Source: an uncultured Prochlorococcus sp. (lineage in GTDB: Bacteria; Cyanobacteriota; Cyanobacteriia; PCC-6307; Cyanobiaceae). Taken from it: a stretch of 64,000 nucleotides of DNA. The DNA is taken from contig NZ_CABYWZ010000001.1 in assembly GCF_902522795.1 (NCBI RefSeq), forward strand, positions 62,001-126,000, given 5' to 3'. Made by a program: the position numbers and the translations under genes. Below, in pieces: positions 32,870-43,733 of this stretch. The first letter of the stretch is position 1. Each line of letters opens with the position of its first letter. A model generated the notes under the pieces. It ran no database searches and was not told the DNA's origin. It worked only from the letters and a program-made list of their open reading frames with translations.

Positions 32870-33034
32870 ATGGAAATTCCAAAAATTGCCTTAAAAAAAA
32901 TAATCTCTGACGAAGTTACTTCAATTGATAAAATAAAATGTTCAAAATGTGGAGGGGCAGGAAATTTTAAAATACATGAAAATTCAAGAAGAACTTGCTT
33001 AGTTTGTTTTGGTAGAGGCTACATAAATATTTAA
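32870..33034 (+). CDS. 54-aa DnaJ-type zinc-finger-like protein with two CXXCXGXG motifs
   Basis: Not in the ORF track. Direct translation: MEIPKIALKKIISDEVTSIDKIKCSKCGGAGNFKIHENSRRTCLVCFGRGYINI*; motifs CSKCGGAG and CLVCFGRG. Confidence 0.78.
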   Translation: MEIPKIALKKIISDEVTSIDKIKCSKCGGAGNFKIHENSRRTCLVCFGRGYINI

Positions 33035-33133
33035 TAACTCAGAAAACCTTAAGGTAAAAAAATATTTGTTTATTAATCAATAGTACTTTTTATTAAAATT
33101 TAAACTAATCTTCTATTAGGAATTAATTTTTAA

Positions 33134-33388
33134 TTGGACCAATTTGCTGTAAAAGTTTTTGTAAGACTAAGACCCTCAGTTTTAGATCCAGCAGGGGAAG
33201 CTACTAAATCTGCTTCTATAAAACTTGGAGCTGAGGGAATAAAATCATTACGTATAGGGAAAATGATTGAAGTGAAAATAGAAGGTAATGGTGAAAACGA
33301 AGTAAAAGAAAAAATTGATTTATTGTGTGATAGGTTATTCGCAAATACTGTTATTGAAGATTATGAGTATTCACTAGAAAAATTATAA
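33134..33388 (+). CDS. purS: Phosphoribosylformylglycinamidine synthase subunit PurS
   Basis: 84-aa PurS-like sequence ([18 protein letters not shown]) immediately before purQ. Confidence 0.95.
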   Translation: MDQFAVKVFVRLRPSVLDPAGEATKSASIKLGAEGIKSLRIGKMIEVKIEGNGENEVKEKIDLLCDRLFANTVIEDYEYSLEKL

Positions 33389-33389
33389 G

Positions 33390-34055
33390 ATGGACAATTT
33401 TACTGTAGGAGTTGTTGTCTTCCCTGGTTCTAATTGTGATCGTGATGTTTCATGGGCATTAGAAGGTTGTCTAGACATAAGAACAAAATACTTGTGGCAC
33501 GAGTCTTCAGATTTAAGTGATGTAGATGCAATAGTTTTACCTGGAGGATTTAGCTATGGTGATTATTTAAGATGCGGAGCAATTGCGAGATTCTCTCCAT
33601 TAATAAATGCCTTGGATGAGTTTGTTAAAAGCGGAAAAAGAGTTTTAGGAATTTGTAATGGGTTTCAAATTTTGACAGAATCAGGGTTTTTGCCTGGTGC
33701 TCTTGTTGCAAATAAAAATCTCAATTTTATCTGTGATGATGTTGAACTGGATATTGTTTCTTCAAAAGGAGGTTGGTTTAACAATGGAGATGAAAAACAA
33801 ACTATTAAGTTGCCAATAGCGCATGGGGAAGGAAGATATCATTGTGATTCTGATACTTTAAAAAAACTTGTAGATAATGAATTGATTGCTTTGAGATATA
33901 AAAATAATCCTAATGGGTCCTCATTCGATATCGCAGGCATAACTAATGAAAAGGGAAATGTTCTAGGTTTAATGCCCCATCCAGAGCGAGCATGTGACGA
34001 GACAATTGGTGGGAATGATGGTCTCTTTACATTAAAATCATTAATATTGAAATAA
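33390..34055 (+). CDS. purQ: Phosphoribosylformylglycinamidine synthase subunit PurQ
   Basis: [40 protein letters not shown]. Confidence 0.97.
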   Translation: MDNFTVGVVVFPGSNCDRDVSWALEGCLDIRTKYLWHESSDLSDVDAIVLPGGFSYGDYLRCGAIARFSPLINALDEFVKSGKRVLGICNGFQILTESGFLPGALVANKNLNFICDDVELDIVSSKGGWFNNGDEKQTIKLPIAHGEGRYHCDSDTLKKLVDNELIALRYKNNPNGSSFDIAGITNEKGNVLGLMPHPERACDETIGGNDGLFTLKSLILK

Positions 34056-34086
34056 AAAAGACCCCGAATTTTGGAGGTCTTTTTTT
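34054..34086. terminator. Probable bidirectional intrinsic terminator between purQ and the class II aldolase gene
   Basis: AAAAAAGACC-CCGAATTTTGG-AGGTCTTTTTT hairpin flanked by A and T tracts, between convergent genes. Confidence 0.75.
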
Positions 34087-34104
34087 ATTTAATTTTGGAA
34101 GAAA

Positions 34105-35178
34105 TTAAACAGTAGCTTTTACTTTTGGATCTAAATCACCTTTTGCGTATAGATCAGCAAAATAATTTGTGCTGTTTTGTTTGATCTTACTTGCTTGACC
34201 TTCGCACCAGAACTGCTTGTATCTATCAAGACAAACTTGCTTCATATATTTTCTAGCAGGTTTGTTGAAATGTCTTGGGTCAAAGTTTGCCTTATCAGCA
34301 AATGCTGCCTCTCTAACCGCGGCAGTGAAAGCAAGTCTGTTATCGGTATCAATGTTGACTTTTCTAACTCCATTTCTTATTCCCTCTTGAATCTCTTCAA
34401 CAGGAACACCATATGTTTGAGGAATTTCACCACCATATTTGTTAATGATATCCAACCATTCTTGAGGAACTGAACTGGATCCATGCATTACAAGATGGGT
34501 ATTTGGAAGTGCTTTATGAATTTCAGCAATTCTGCTTATTGCAAGAACTTCTCCTGTAGGTTTTCTTGTGAATTTATAAGCACCATGACTTGTACCTATA
34601 GCAATTGCTAATGCATCAACTTTTGTTTTGGCAACAAAATCTGCAGCTTCTTCAGGATCAGTCAAAAGCATATCTGTAGAAAGTTCACCTTCAAATCCAT
34701 GTCCATCTTCTGCTTCACCTTTCCCTGTTTCTAATGAACCTAAGCAACCTAATTCTCCTTCAACACTAACCCCAACTGAATGAGCAAAATCTACTACTTT
34801 TTTAGTAACCGCAACATTATATTCGTAACTAGCGGGTGTTTTTGCATCTGCCTCTAGAGAACCATCCATCATTACTGATGTGAAACCATTTATTGCTGCT
34901 GAATAACATGTTGATGGCTCATTACCATGGTCTTGGTGCATTACAACTGGAATATTAGGATATGTTTCTGTAGCAGCAAGGATTAGATGACGTAAGAAAA
35001 TTTCTCCTGCATAATTTCTTGCCCCTCTTGAAGCTTGTAGGATTACAGGACTATCTGTTTCATATGCTGCTTCCATAATTGCTTGAACTTGCTCAAGGTT
35101 ATTAACATTGAAAGCTGGAATACCGTAATTATTCTCAGCAGCGTGATCTAAAAGTAGTCTTAGTGGAACGAGGGCCAT
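34105..35178 (-). CDS. fba: Class II fructose-bisphosphate aldolase
   Basis: [49 protein letters not shown]. Confidence 0.97.
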   Translation of the reverse strand: MALVPLRLLLDHAAENNYGIPAFNVNNLEQVQAIMEAAYETDSPVILQASRGARNYAGEIFLRHLILAATETYPNIPVVMHQDHGNEPSTCYSAAINGFTSVMMDGSLEADAKTPASYEYNVAVTKKVVDFAHSVGVSVEGELGCLGSLETGKGEAEDGHGFEGELSTDMLLTDPEEAADFVAKTKVDALAIAIGTSHGAYKFTRKPTGEVLAISRIAEIHKALPNTHLVMHGSSSVPQEWLDIINKYGGEIPQTYGVPVEEIQEGIRNGVRKVNIDTDNRLAFTAAVREAAFADKANFDPRHFNKPARKYMKQVCLDRYKQFWCEGQASKIKQNSTNYFADLYAKGDLDPKVKATV

Positions 35179-35325
35179 AATTAAAATAAGTTAAATGCTA
35201 TATAAAGCATATGTTTCCGAGATTTTAGTATAAATAGGTATCAAATGTCACGTCATTAGATATACAAAATACTAAATTAAAGAAACTAATTTTATGACCC
35301 AGGGTATATTTTTAGGATTTTTTAG

Positions 35326-36393
35326 TTAATAAGTGTAGCCTGCCACAAACAATTGCTCATCAGATGAAGGTTGAGATCCTGCTACATAGGCACCTTTTGA
35401 AGCTTCAGAGTTTGCCTGGGCTCTTGCTATTAATGCTTTTTGCCCCCCTTGAACGTCGCTTCCTTTCCAGGCCTTTAAGCATGAGTGCTGTAATGCTCTT
35501 CCATAGGAGAATGAAACATTCCATAAAGCTTTCCTGTAAAGAGTGTTCATATTATTTAAATAGACAGAAGCAGCTTCTTCGCTTAACCCTCCTGATAAGA
35601 AAACTATTCCAGGAACAGATGCAGGAACGCACCTTTACATAGTTCTTATTGTCATTTCAGCAACTTTCATAGGATCAGCCTTTGTTGGACAATCCGCTCC
35701 ATTAACAGTCATAGAGGGTTTTAATAGAGTTCCCTCTAGAAAAACTCCATTTGCTTGACAGGCAATATAAACCTGTTTTATTACCTCTTCTTGGACTTCA
35801 GCAGTTTTTTCAATAGTATGGTCACCGTCCATTAAGATTTCAGGTTCAATAATTGGTACCAAACCAGATTCTTGAACTGACCTCGCATACCTTGCTAATC
35901 CCCAGGTATTCTCTTGAATTGATAGTTTTGAAGGACAACCATCATTTGTAATTTGCAGAACCGCTCTCCACTTTGCAAATCTTGCACCTTGTTCATAATA
36001 TTTTGCTGCTCTTTCGACTAATCCATCTAGGCCAGAGCAAAAAGTTTCTACATCTCCTCCTCCAGGAAGTGGATTTAGACCTTTATCGACCTTTATACCT
36101 GGAATAATACCTAAATCATTTAGTTTCTTAACCATTGACTCACCATCTTGGTGATTCTGATAAAGAGTTTCTTCGAAGAGGATTGCACCACTTATATACT
36201 TCCCAAGACCTTCTGTAGTAAAAAGCATTTCTCTATATGCCTTCCTATTGTCTTCAGTATTCTCAACTCCAATTCCAGCGAGTCTTTTGCCAACTGTTTT
36301 AGTGGATTCATCTACCGCTAATATCCCTTTCCCTTTAGAAGCTAGTAATTGAGCATTCTCTTTAAGCTCATTTTTATAATAATTTAAAGCCAT
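35326..36393 (-). pseudogene. fda: Class I fructose-bisphosphate aldolase interrupted by one in-frame TAA at 35635-35637
   Basis: ORFs 35635..36393 (252 aa) and 35326..35550 (74 aa) share a frame. The 28 codons between them read RCVPASVPGIVFLSGGLSEEAASVYLNN, so the class I aldolase sequence is complete except for TAA where Glu (T-M-E-R-C-V-P) is expected. Confidence 0.85.
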
Positions 36394-36495
36394 TCTTTAA
36401 TAATTCAATTCAATTGATTTTTCCAGAATATGAAAAAAAATAAAATCAATTCAATACTTTATCGCGTGATAATTGCTACTTGTAGATGTATAGCA

Positions 36496-37593
36496 TTAAA
36501 TTTTGACTCTTAATCCGATTTTTGAAGATTCCTTTATGGCTTCGCAAACTTTATGACTCGCAAGTCCCTCACATAAACCTGGAATGATAGGTGTTTGATT
36601 AAAAATACTCTCAGCCCATAAATTTTGAATTCTTAAAACTGGAGCTATTCTTCCATCAGTCCATGTTTTTTCAAAATTAAATCTTGAATCTGCAGTTAGA
36701 TTTTGTATTTTATTTTCATTGTTTGAATATTTCAAATTAAAACCATGGACATAATCTTTTTGGTTCTCGCTTTTAAGAATTAGTGAACCTTCGCTTCCGT
36801 ATATTTCTAGACTAAAACCTCTACCATTTTTGGAAATCGATGATAGAGATACCTGACATGGAATAAGATTGGAGTTATGGTTTGAAATTTCTATATTAGC
36901 CAGACAAACGTCCTCGCTAGTAACATCATTAAAATCAGATGAATAAGCTAAAGGTCTTTTTTTAATTGATGTTGCTAACTTGCCAGATACATTTATTGAT
37001 TCTCCAAAAAACCAATTCAACATGTCAAATGCATGAGTACCTAAGGCGCCAATAACTCCTCCACCTTTTTCTTCCAAAGAATACCAATTCCAAGCTCTTT
37101 TAGGGTCGGATCGGCTACCCATCAACCAATCTAATTTGACTAAATATATTTCTCCTAAAATATTTTCATCAATAAGTTTTTTTGTCTGAAGAAAAAGGGG
37201 TACGGCTCTATATTCGAAATCAACACATACGCTTAAGTTATTAATCAAAGATATCCTCTGAAGCACTTCTATTTCAGAGGAAGATATTGAAACAGGTTTT
37301 TCTAATAGCAAATTTTTATTATTCTCAAGAGCTTGTTTTGCTAATTTAAATCTTGATTCAGGAGGAGTAGCAATAATAATCCCATCAATTTCTTGGGATT
37401 TAACTAAGTCTTCCCAATCATGAAAAAACTCTAATCCAGTTTCTTGTTCTAGAATAGATTTTTGCTTTTTGTCATAATGATAAATAGCAACAGGTGTTAA
37501 ATAATTCGACTCTTTTAATGCTTCTAAATGTACTTTTTTACCAAACCCTAGTCCAGCGATTGCTATTTTTAATTTTTTATTTTTAGAATTCAT
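36496..37593 (-). CDS. Gfo/Idh/MocA-family oxidoreductase
   Basis: KIAIAGLGFGKKVHLEAL, IIATPPESRFKLAKQALENNKNLLLEKPVS. Confidence 0.9.
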   Translation of the reverse strand: MNSKNKKLKIAIAGLGFGKKVHLEALKESNYLTPVAIYHYDKKQKSILEQETGLEFFHDWEDLVKSQEIDGIIIATPPESRFKLAKQALENNKNLLLEKPVSISSSEIEVLQRISLINNLSVCVDFEYRAVPLFLQTKKLIDENILGEIYLVKLDWLMGSRSDPKRAWNWYSLEEKGGGVIGALGTHAFDMLNWFFGESINVSGKLATSIKKRPLAYSSDFNDVTSEDVCLANIEISNHNSNLIPCQVSLSSISKNGRGFSLEIYGSEGSLILKSENQKDYVHGFNLKYSNNENKIQNLTADSRFNFEKTWTDGRIAPVLRIQNLWAESIFNQTPIIPGLCEGLASHKVCEAIKESSKIGLRVKI

Positions 37594-37595
37594 TC

Positions 37596-37988
37596 TTATC
37601 CATTTATAAATTCTGAACAGCTTTTTTCAATAACTACATCTATTAGTTCATCATTATTGGAAGTTTGCCATTTTGAATTGAATTGAGGTATTCCATTTAT
37701 GGAAGTATCTTTAAACTTTTTTTCATCGCAATTAATTCTCATTACATAAAGTGATAATTCTCCATCATCATCAGAATTAGTTGGATTTTTGAAGAACTTT
37801 GTTAAGACATTTATTTCACCATTTGGAAACAGCTTAATACTGCCTTTATCAAGCCATTCTTTTCCTTCATTATTCTCTTTTAGTAGTACCCAGTCAACAT
37901 TTCCTATCCCATAAGAATATGGCGCAAAATTTAAAATAATAAATAAAAGGCTTAGAGAAAAATAAAAGAAATTTGAAATAATTCTCAT
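37596..37988 (-). CDS. Hypothetical exported protein
   Basis: ORF 37596..38009; the internal Met at 37988 (MRIISNFFYFSLSLLFIILNFAPYSYG) gives a good signal peptide and removes the overlap with accD. Confidence 0.65.
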   Translation of the reverse strand: MRIISNFFYFSLSLLFIILNFAPYSYGIGNVDWVLLKENNEGKEWLDKGSIKLFPNGEINVLTKFFKNPTNSDDDGELSLYVMRINCDEKKFKDTSINGIPQFNSKWQTSNNDELIDVVIEKSCSEFING

Positions 37989-37989
37989 T

Positions 37990-38871
37990 TTATATATTTG
38001 CTTTTGCAAGTTCTTTTACACCATGAATTTTTAAAATTTTAGTCAGAGTATCCTTGAGATCTTTCCTTTTCACTATTACATCAACAAAACCATGCTCAAG
38101 CAGATATTCAGCTGTTTGAAAATTATCGGGTAATTTTTCTCTTAATGTTTGTTCTATAACCCTTCTTCCAGCAAATCCAATAAGAGCTTTAGGTTCCGCC
38201 AAAATTAAATCACCTAACATTGCAAAGCTTGCGGTTACCCCCCCAGTGGTTGGATGAGTTAATAAGGGCATATAAAGAAGATTTTTCTCTTTATGTTTTT
38301 TTAGTGCTCCAGATATTTTTGCCATTTGCATGAGACTTAACATGCCTTCTTGCATTCTTGCTCCTCCTGATGCGCAAACAATAAGAATTGGAAAATTTTC
38401 TAAAGTTGCTCTCTCAATTATCCTTGTAATTTTTTCACCAACTACTGAACCCATGGATCCTCCCATAAATCTAAAATCCATAACAGCTAGTGCTAAAGGC
38501 ATTGAATTTACAGAACAGATACCTGTTACGACTCCATCTCTTAAACCTGTGCCTGCTTGACTTTCTTTAATTCGATCAGCATAAGATCTTCTATCTTTAA
38601 AACCTAAAGGATCTGTAGGGCTTAGTGAACTATCAAACTCTTTGAATGAATTTTTGTCAGCAATTATATTTATCCTTTCATCGCTATTAATCCTATTGTG
38701 GTGTCCACAATTATTACAAACATTGAAATTAGAAATTAGGTCTTTTCTATAGGCTACTTGCGAACATTCTGAACATTTAACCCACAAACCATCTCCCTCA
38801 TCAGTATCTTGCGAAACTTTCCCAACAAATTGATCTTTACGCCTCGCGGCAAACCAGTCGATTAATGACAC
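37990..38871 (-). CDS. accD: Acetyl-CoA carboxylase carboxyltransferase subunit beta
   Basis: Zn ribbon [45 protein letters not shown]. Confidence 0.97.
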   Translation of the reverse strand: MSLIDWFAARRKDQFVGKVSQDTDEGDGLWVKCSECSQVAYRKDLISNFNVCNNCGHHNRINSDERINIIADKNSFKEFDSSLSPTDPLGFKDRRSYADRIKESQAGTGLRDGVVTGICSVNSMPLALAVMDFRFMGGSMGSVVGEKITRIIERATLENFPILIVCASGGARMQEGMLSLMQMAKISGALKKHKEKNLLYMPLLTHPTTGGVTASFAMLGDLILAEPKALIGFAGRRVIEQTLREKLPDNFQTAEYLLEHGFVDVIVKRKDLKDTLTKILKIHGVKELAKANI

Positions 38872-39012
38872 AACGTTTCCTGTTTTTTCTATTTAAATCT
38901 AAATAAGGTACTTTTATCAAGAAAGATATATAAAAATTTGAGATCCTCTAGATTAAAAACTCCGCAAAATAAAAAAATATAATGTTTTGAGTTGATAATC
39001 GAAAGTAAATTA

Positions 39013-39909
39013 TTATTTATTTTTTTCCTCAATCATTTTATGAATTATTGGAGTGAGAATTAGTTCCATTGCAAAACCCATTTTCCCTCCATTTACAACG
39101 ATACTTGTTGGACTTGACATAAATGAATCGTTAATCATTCCAAGCAAGTATTGAAAATCAATCCCCCATTTCTCTCTTGCCCCTTTTCTGAAATGTATAA
39201 TCACAAAGCTCTCATCAGGAGTTGGGATATTCCTGCATATGAAAGGATTAGATGTGTCAATTGTGGGAATTCTTTGAAAATTAATATCGGTTTTGCTGAA
39301 TTGTGGGCAAATGTGATTTATATAATCAGGCATTCTTCTCAATATAGTATCCACAATGGTTTCTGCTGAGTAACCTCTTTCTGCGTTATCTCTATGTATT
39401 TTTTGAATCCACTCTAAATTTGTTATCGGAACAACACCAACAAGTAAATCAGCAAAAGATGCCACATTGTATCCATCACCTTCTACCCCGCCATGCAAAC
39501 CTTCATAAAAAAGTACGTCTGTTCCCTCAGGAATATCTTCCCATGGAGTAAATTGGCCGGGTTCTAAGGATGTCCCAAGTCTTGTATTATGTTCTTCTGC
39601 TTCTTCAAGACTATGTAAATAATATCTTTTCTTTCCTCCTCCAGTTTCACCATAGATTTTAAAAAGTTCTTCTAGCTTGTCAAAAAGATTAGCCTCTGGA
39701 CCAAAATGAGAGAAATTTTCACCTTTTGAAAGAGCGTCTGCCATAGCTTTTTTCATAGGCATCCTTTCAAATCTGTGGTAACTATCACCTTCTACAACTG
39801 CGGGAACAATATCTTCTCTGGCAAAAATATGCTCAAAGGCTCTTTTTACTGTACTTGTTCCTGCTCCTGAAGATCCTGTTACAGCGACAACTGGATGACG
39901 TTTTGACAT
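39013..39909 (-). CDS. prk: Phosphoribulokinase
   Basis: VAVTGSSGAGTSTVKRAFEHIF, EGDSYHRFER, LFYEGLHGGV, DLLVGVVPITNLEWIQKIHRD. Confidence 0.95.
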   Translation of the reverse strand: MSKRHPVVAVTGSSGAGTSTVKRAFEHIFAREDIVPAVVEGDSYHRFERMPMKKAMADALSKGENFSHFGPEANLFDKLEELFKIYGETGGGKKRYYLHSLEEAEEHNTRLGTSLEPGQFTPWEDIPEGTDVLFYEGLHGGVEGDGYNVASFADLLVGVVPITNLEWIQKIHRDNAERGYSAETIVDTILRRMPDYINHICPQFSKTDINFQRIPTIDTSNPFICRNIPTPDESFVIIHFRKGAREKWGIDFQYLLGMINDSFMSSPTSIVVNGGKMGFAMELILTPIIHKMIEEKNK

Positions 39910-39998
39910 TTTTAAAAAACAATATCTAATGATTCTGACAGGTCATATGCCAACTTTATGTTTTACTTAAAAATATTTTTTTATTTATTAATTTTTTT

Positions 39999-41072
39999 TT
40001 AAATTTCATCAATTATTTTATCTCCTATTTCACTGCAAGATAAAACTTCAGAAGACCCATCAGCTAAATCTGCTGTTCTAAATCCTTTTGATAAAACTTT
40101 ATCAATGGCAGTTTCTAAATTTTCTGCAGCCTCTTCTTGATTTAATCCAATTTTTAACATCATGGAAGCAGATAAAAGCATTGCTATAGGATTCGCTATG
40201 TTTTTACCAGCTATATCAGGAGCCGAACCATGAACCGGTTCAAAAACTCCTGGACCATTATTGTTTAGAGAAGCAGATGGAAGCATACCAATAGAACCAG
40301 TTAACATTGCAGCTAAATCGCTTAAAATATCACCAAATAAATTACTAGTTAAAATAACATCAAATTGACTAGGATCTCTGACCAATTGCATTGCTGCATT
40401 GTCAACGTACATATTGCTTAGAGATATTTTTTTATCTTTTGAGATTATATTTAGAACTGTATCTCTCCACAATTGACTAACCTCAAGAACGTTTGATTTA
40501 TCAACAGAACATATTTTTTTATTTCTTTGGTTAGCAATTTTTATTGCTATTTCGGTTATTCTCTCTATTTCGGCCGAATCATAAATCATTGTATTGAAAG
40601 CTTTTGGGATTTTTGTATTTGTTATATGTCCTCTTGGTTTTCCAAAATAAATACCTCCTATTAATTCTCTTACAACAATAAGATCTACATTCTCAACGAT
40701 TTCTTTTTTTAATGTGCTTGCATCTAAGAGAGATTTTCTTATTTTGACAGGCCTGATATTTGCGAAAAGGTTTAGGGCAGATCTTAACTTTAATAAACCA
40801 CTTTCTGGCCTTAATTCTCTTGCAAGAGAGTCATATTTAATATCTCCAACACATGCTAAAAGTACGGCATCACTTTTTTTGCATTGATCTAGTGTCTCAT
40901 CAGGAGCAGGAGTCCCATATTTTTCATAAGCTATCCCTCCAAATAATTTCTCAATAATCTCAATATCGAAATTATGATTTGTTGAAAGCTTTTTTAAAAC
41001 TTTTTTTGAAACTTCTGAAATCTCTGGCCCAATTCCGTCTCCTGACAATAAAACAATCTTATATTTCTTCAT
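39999..41072 (-). CDS. leuB: 3-isopropylmalate dehydrogenase
   Basis: VLLSGDGIGPEIS, RELIGGIYFGKPR, NLFGDILSDLAAMLTGSIGMLPSASL. Confidence 0.97.
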   Translation of the reverse strand: MKKYKIVLLSGDGIGPEISEVSKKVLKKLSTNHNFDIEIIEKLFGGIAYEKYGTPAPDETLDQCKKSDAVLLACVGDIKYDSLARELRPESGLLKLRSALNLFANIRPVKIRKSLLDASTLKKEIVENVDLIVVRELIGGIYFGKPRGHITNTKIPKAFNTMIYDSAEIERITEIAIKIANQRNKKICSVDKSNVLEVSQLWRDTVLNIISKDKKISLSNMYVDNAAMQLVRDPSQFDVILTSNLFGDILSDLAAMLTGSIGMLPSASLNNNGPGVFEPVHGSAPDIAGKNIANPIAMLLSASMMLKIGLNQEEAAENLETAIDKVLSKGFRTADLADGSSEVLSCSEIGDKIIDEI

Positions 41073-41100
41073 TTAAATTTTTGTTTAATAGAACAATAAA

Positions 41101-42135
41101 TTATTGCTTGTCTAATTGTCTAAGTTTTTTTGCCAATTCTGGTAATTTTTTAAAAATACTTGAACTCCTTAGCCATGATTTATTTTCAATTGCGGGGAAA
41201 CCACTAATTACCATGCCATCTTCTATGTCACAATGGATTCCGCATTTTGAACTTGCTATGACATTATTACCAACTTTTACTCTATTATTTACCCCTACTT
41301 GCCCTGCCAAAATAACACCATCTCCAATTTTTGCTCCTCCAGCAATACCAACTTGTGCTGCAAATGCACAATTCTTTCCAATTTTAACCCCATGACCTAT
41401 TTGTATTAAATTATCCAACTTTGTTCCCTCATCAATAAAAGTAAATCCAACTGCGGGTCTATCAATACAACAATTCGTTCCAATTTCTACAAAACTCATT
41501 ATTTTTACACCACCTTTTTGAGGCATCTTTACCCATTTGCCATTTTTAGGAATAAAACCAAATCCCTCTGACCCAATAACAGAATTTGAATTAATTACAC
41601 AATTATCTTTTAGAGTGGTATTCTCGTGAATAACACAATTTGGGTGAATTATATTATTATTTCCTATTCGAACATTGCCTAAAATTGATGATCCGGGAAG
41701 AATATGATTATTGTCACCAATTACAGTATTTTCTCCAATATAGACATTAGGTCCAATATGGCAATCTGCTCCAATTATTGCTGTTTTATCTATAACCGCT
41801 GAAGCGTGAATGCCTGGTTTGAAATTGATAGTTTTATATAAACAATCCAATACTTCTGCAAATGCTATTCTTGGATTTTTAACGATTATGTTTGATATAT
41901 TGAGTTTCTTTAGGGAACTAACGATTTCATCGTTTTTAGTAGTTATTATTGCTGATGCTAAAGTTTGATCTAATTTTTCTTTAAGGATATTATTTTCTTC
42001 TAAAAAAGATATTTGATTTTTAACTGCAGCATCTAATGAGGCAGCATCATCTATATTTAAATCTTCGAAAATATTGGCACTAATAAAATTTGAATTTCCT
42101 TTTTTTATTAGATCAACTAAATCACTTAAAAGCAT
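41101..42135 (-). CDS. lpxD: UDP-3-O-acylglucosamine N-acyltransferase
   Basis: Left-handed beta-helix hexapeptide repeats; GIHASAVIDKTAIIGADCHIGPNVYIGE; FTFIDEGTKLDNLIQIGHGVKIG. Confidence 0.93.
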   Translation of the reverse strand: MLLSDLVDLIKKGNSNFISANIFEDLNIDDAASLDAAVKNQISFLEENNILKEKLDQTLASAIITTKNDEIVSSLKKLNISNIIVKNPRIAFAEVLDCLYKTINFKPGIHASAVIDKTAIIGADCHIGPNVYIGENTVIGDNNHILPGSSILGNVRIGNNNIIHPNCVIHENTTLKDNCVINSNSVIGSEGFGFIPKNGKWVKMPQKGGVKIMSFVEIGTNCCIDRPAVGFTFIDEGTKLDNLIQIGHGVKIGKNCAFAAQVGIAGGAKIGDGVILAGQVGVNNRVKVGNNVIASSKCGIHCDIEDGMVISGFPAIENKSWLRSSSIFKKLPELAKKLRQLDKQ

Positions 42136-42154
42136 TTTTCAGTTTTAATTTTTT

Positions 42155-43237
42155 CTAAGAGAGAGCAAGAACATCTCTGTGTACGACAATTATCGAAGAA
42201 TTGTTATTTTCTTTATTATTTAAGATACTTCTTAAATTGTCGCTACTTATTGATACTAAACCTTTTGCAACTTCTTTATCATTTGTATTTACGATTTTAA
42301 CTGCCTGATTAATCGTAAAATTTCCTTCTACATTCTTTACTCCAACCGCTAAAAGTGAGGCACCTTTTTTTTTAATTGCAAAAGAAGCACCATCATCTAA
42401 AGTAATTTTCCCTACTGTTTGAATTGCATGTGAAAGCCAACTTTTTTTGTTCCCTATAGGTTTTTCTACTGGATAAAATAAAGTTCCAATTTTATTATCA
42501 TGAAAAATTTCAATTAAGTTTTTTTTATTAGTTCCATCAACTAGTTGAACTTCAACTCCTCCTTTTGTGGCTATTTCTGCAGAAATTAATTTTGTAGAAA
42601 TTCCTCCTGTTCCCCATTCATTATTAGAGTTTTGAATATTTTTATCTTTAATTTCTTTTAATTCACTATTATGAACTTCTTTAATAGGTTGCGCATCTTT
42701 ATTATTACGTGGATCTTTTGAGTATAGATTTTCAATATCGGTTAATAAAATAAGCTTGTTAGCATTTATTGCTAACGCAACTAAAGCAGAGAGGGTATCA
42801 TTATCTCCATATTTAAGCTCTTCATTTGCTACGGTATCATTTTCATTAACTATTGGAATAACATTCAAATCGATTAATTTTTTTAAAGTTTTAGAAGCGT
42901 TATTAAAGGATTCTCGTGAATTGAAATCAGCTTTAGTTATTAAAATTTGAGCAATATTATGACCTAATTTATTAAATACTTTATCGTATAAGGACATTAA
43001 ATTAACTTGACCTACTGCAGCAGTAGCTTGAAGAGTACTTAAATCATTTGGTCTCGTTTTAATATTTAATTTTTGGCAACCTAATCCAACGGCTCCACTA
43101 GTTACTAAAATTAATTTGTTTCCTTTTGAAAGAAAATTTGTAAAGGATCTAGAAAGGGTTTCAATAACTTCTTCTGTAGATGCTTCCTGTGTTCCTCTTA
43201 AAATACTAGTACCAATTTTTATAACCCAAGTTTTCAT
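42155..43237 (-). CDS. proB: Glutamate 5-kinase
   Basis: [31 protein letters not shown]-like [10 protein letters not shown]-terminal PUA domain. Confidence 0.96.
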   Translation of the reverse strand: MKTWVIKIGTSILRGTQEASTEEVIETLSRSFTNFLSKGNKLILVTSGAVGLGCQKLNIKTRPNDLSTLQATAAVGQVNLMSLYDKVFNKLGHNIAQILITKADFNSRESFNNASKTLKKLIDLNVIPIVNENDTVANEELKYGDNDTLSALVALAINANKLILLTDIENLYSKDPRNNKDAQPIKEVHNSELKEIKDKNIQNSNNEWGTGGISTKLISAEIATKGGVEVQLVDGTNKKNLIEIFHDNKIGTLFYPVEKPIGNKKSWLSHAIQTVGKITLDDGASFAIKKKGASLLAVGVKNVEGNFTINQAVKIVNTNDKEVAKGLVSISSDNLRSILNNKENNNSSIIVVHRDVLALS

Positions 43238-43728
43238 TTTATAAAATGAGAAATTAATTTTTCTATTGTCAAAGTTAAATTAAATTTAATAGGCAAGCCA
43301 TCTCTATTTAATCGCTTAACTAATATTGTTTTTATATCACATCTATTCCCAACAATAATATCTGTAAAAATTCTGTCGCCAATAATGGCTATATTTTTTG
43401 GCTCTCTGCCAATTTCTCTGATAGCAGACAAAGTTACTTTTTTTCTTGGTTTTGATGCATTGTATTTATACCGTAAATTTAATTCTTTCGCTATTTTTGC
43501 GATTCTTTTTTTTGATGGATTATTACTTATTAGATATAAGGAAAAAAGTTTATTAGATTCTATGATCCAATTTTTTACAGCTTTTGGGATCATATTTGAT
43601 TTTCTATTAACTAGAGTCCCATCCACATCTAGCAATAAAGAATTAATTCCTTTTTTTTGCAACTCAGATTGAGAAATATTATATATTGGTAAGTTTGAAT
43701 CCCAATTGGCTTTTAGGATAGATCTCAT
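43234..43728 (-). CDS. YqeG-family HAD phosphatase
   Basis: [38 protein letters not shown] overlap with proB. Confidence 0.9.
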   Translation of the reverse strand: MRSILKANWDSNLPIYNISQSELQKKGINSLLLDVDGTLVNRKSNMIPKAVKNWIIESNKLFSLYLISNNPSKKRIAKIAKELNLRYKYNASKPRKKVTLSAIREIGREPKNIAIIGDRIFTDIIVGNRCDIKTILVKRLNRDGLPIKFNLTLTIEKLISHFIK

Positions 43729-43733
43729 TTATT

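Noticed and set aside
35326-35550. 74-aa minus-strand ORF as an independent gene
   Set aside because: It is the in-frame C-terminus of the class I aldolase after the TAA; the M is internal (NNMNTLYRKALW).
35364-35642. 92-aa plus-strand ORF over the class I aldolase
   Set aside because: It is antisense to the aldolase 3' half, and the aldolase homology on the minus strand is unambiguous.
40979-41395. 138-aa plus-strand ORF across the leuB/lpxD boundary
   Set aside because: Antisense to two clear genes; composition looks like reverse-complement coding sequence.
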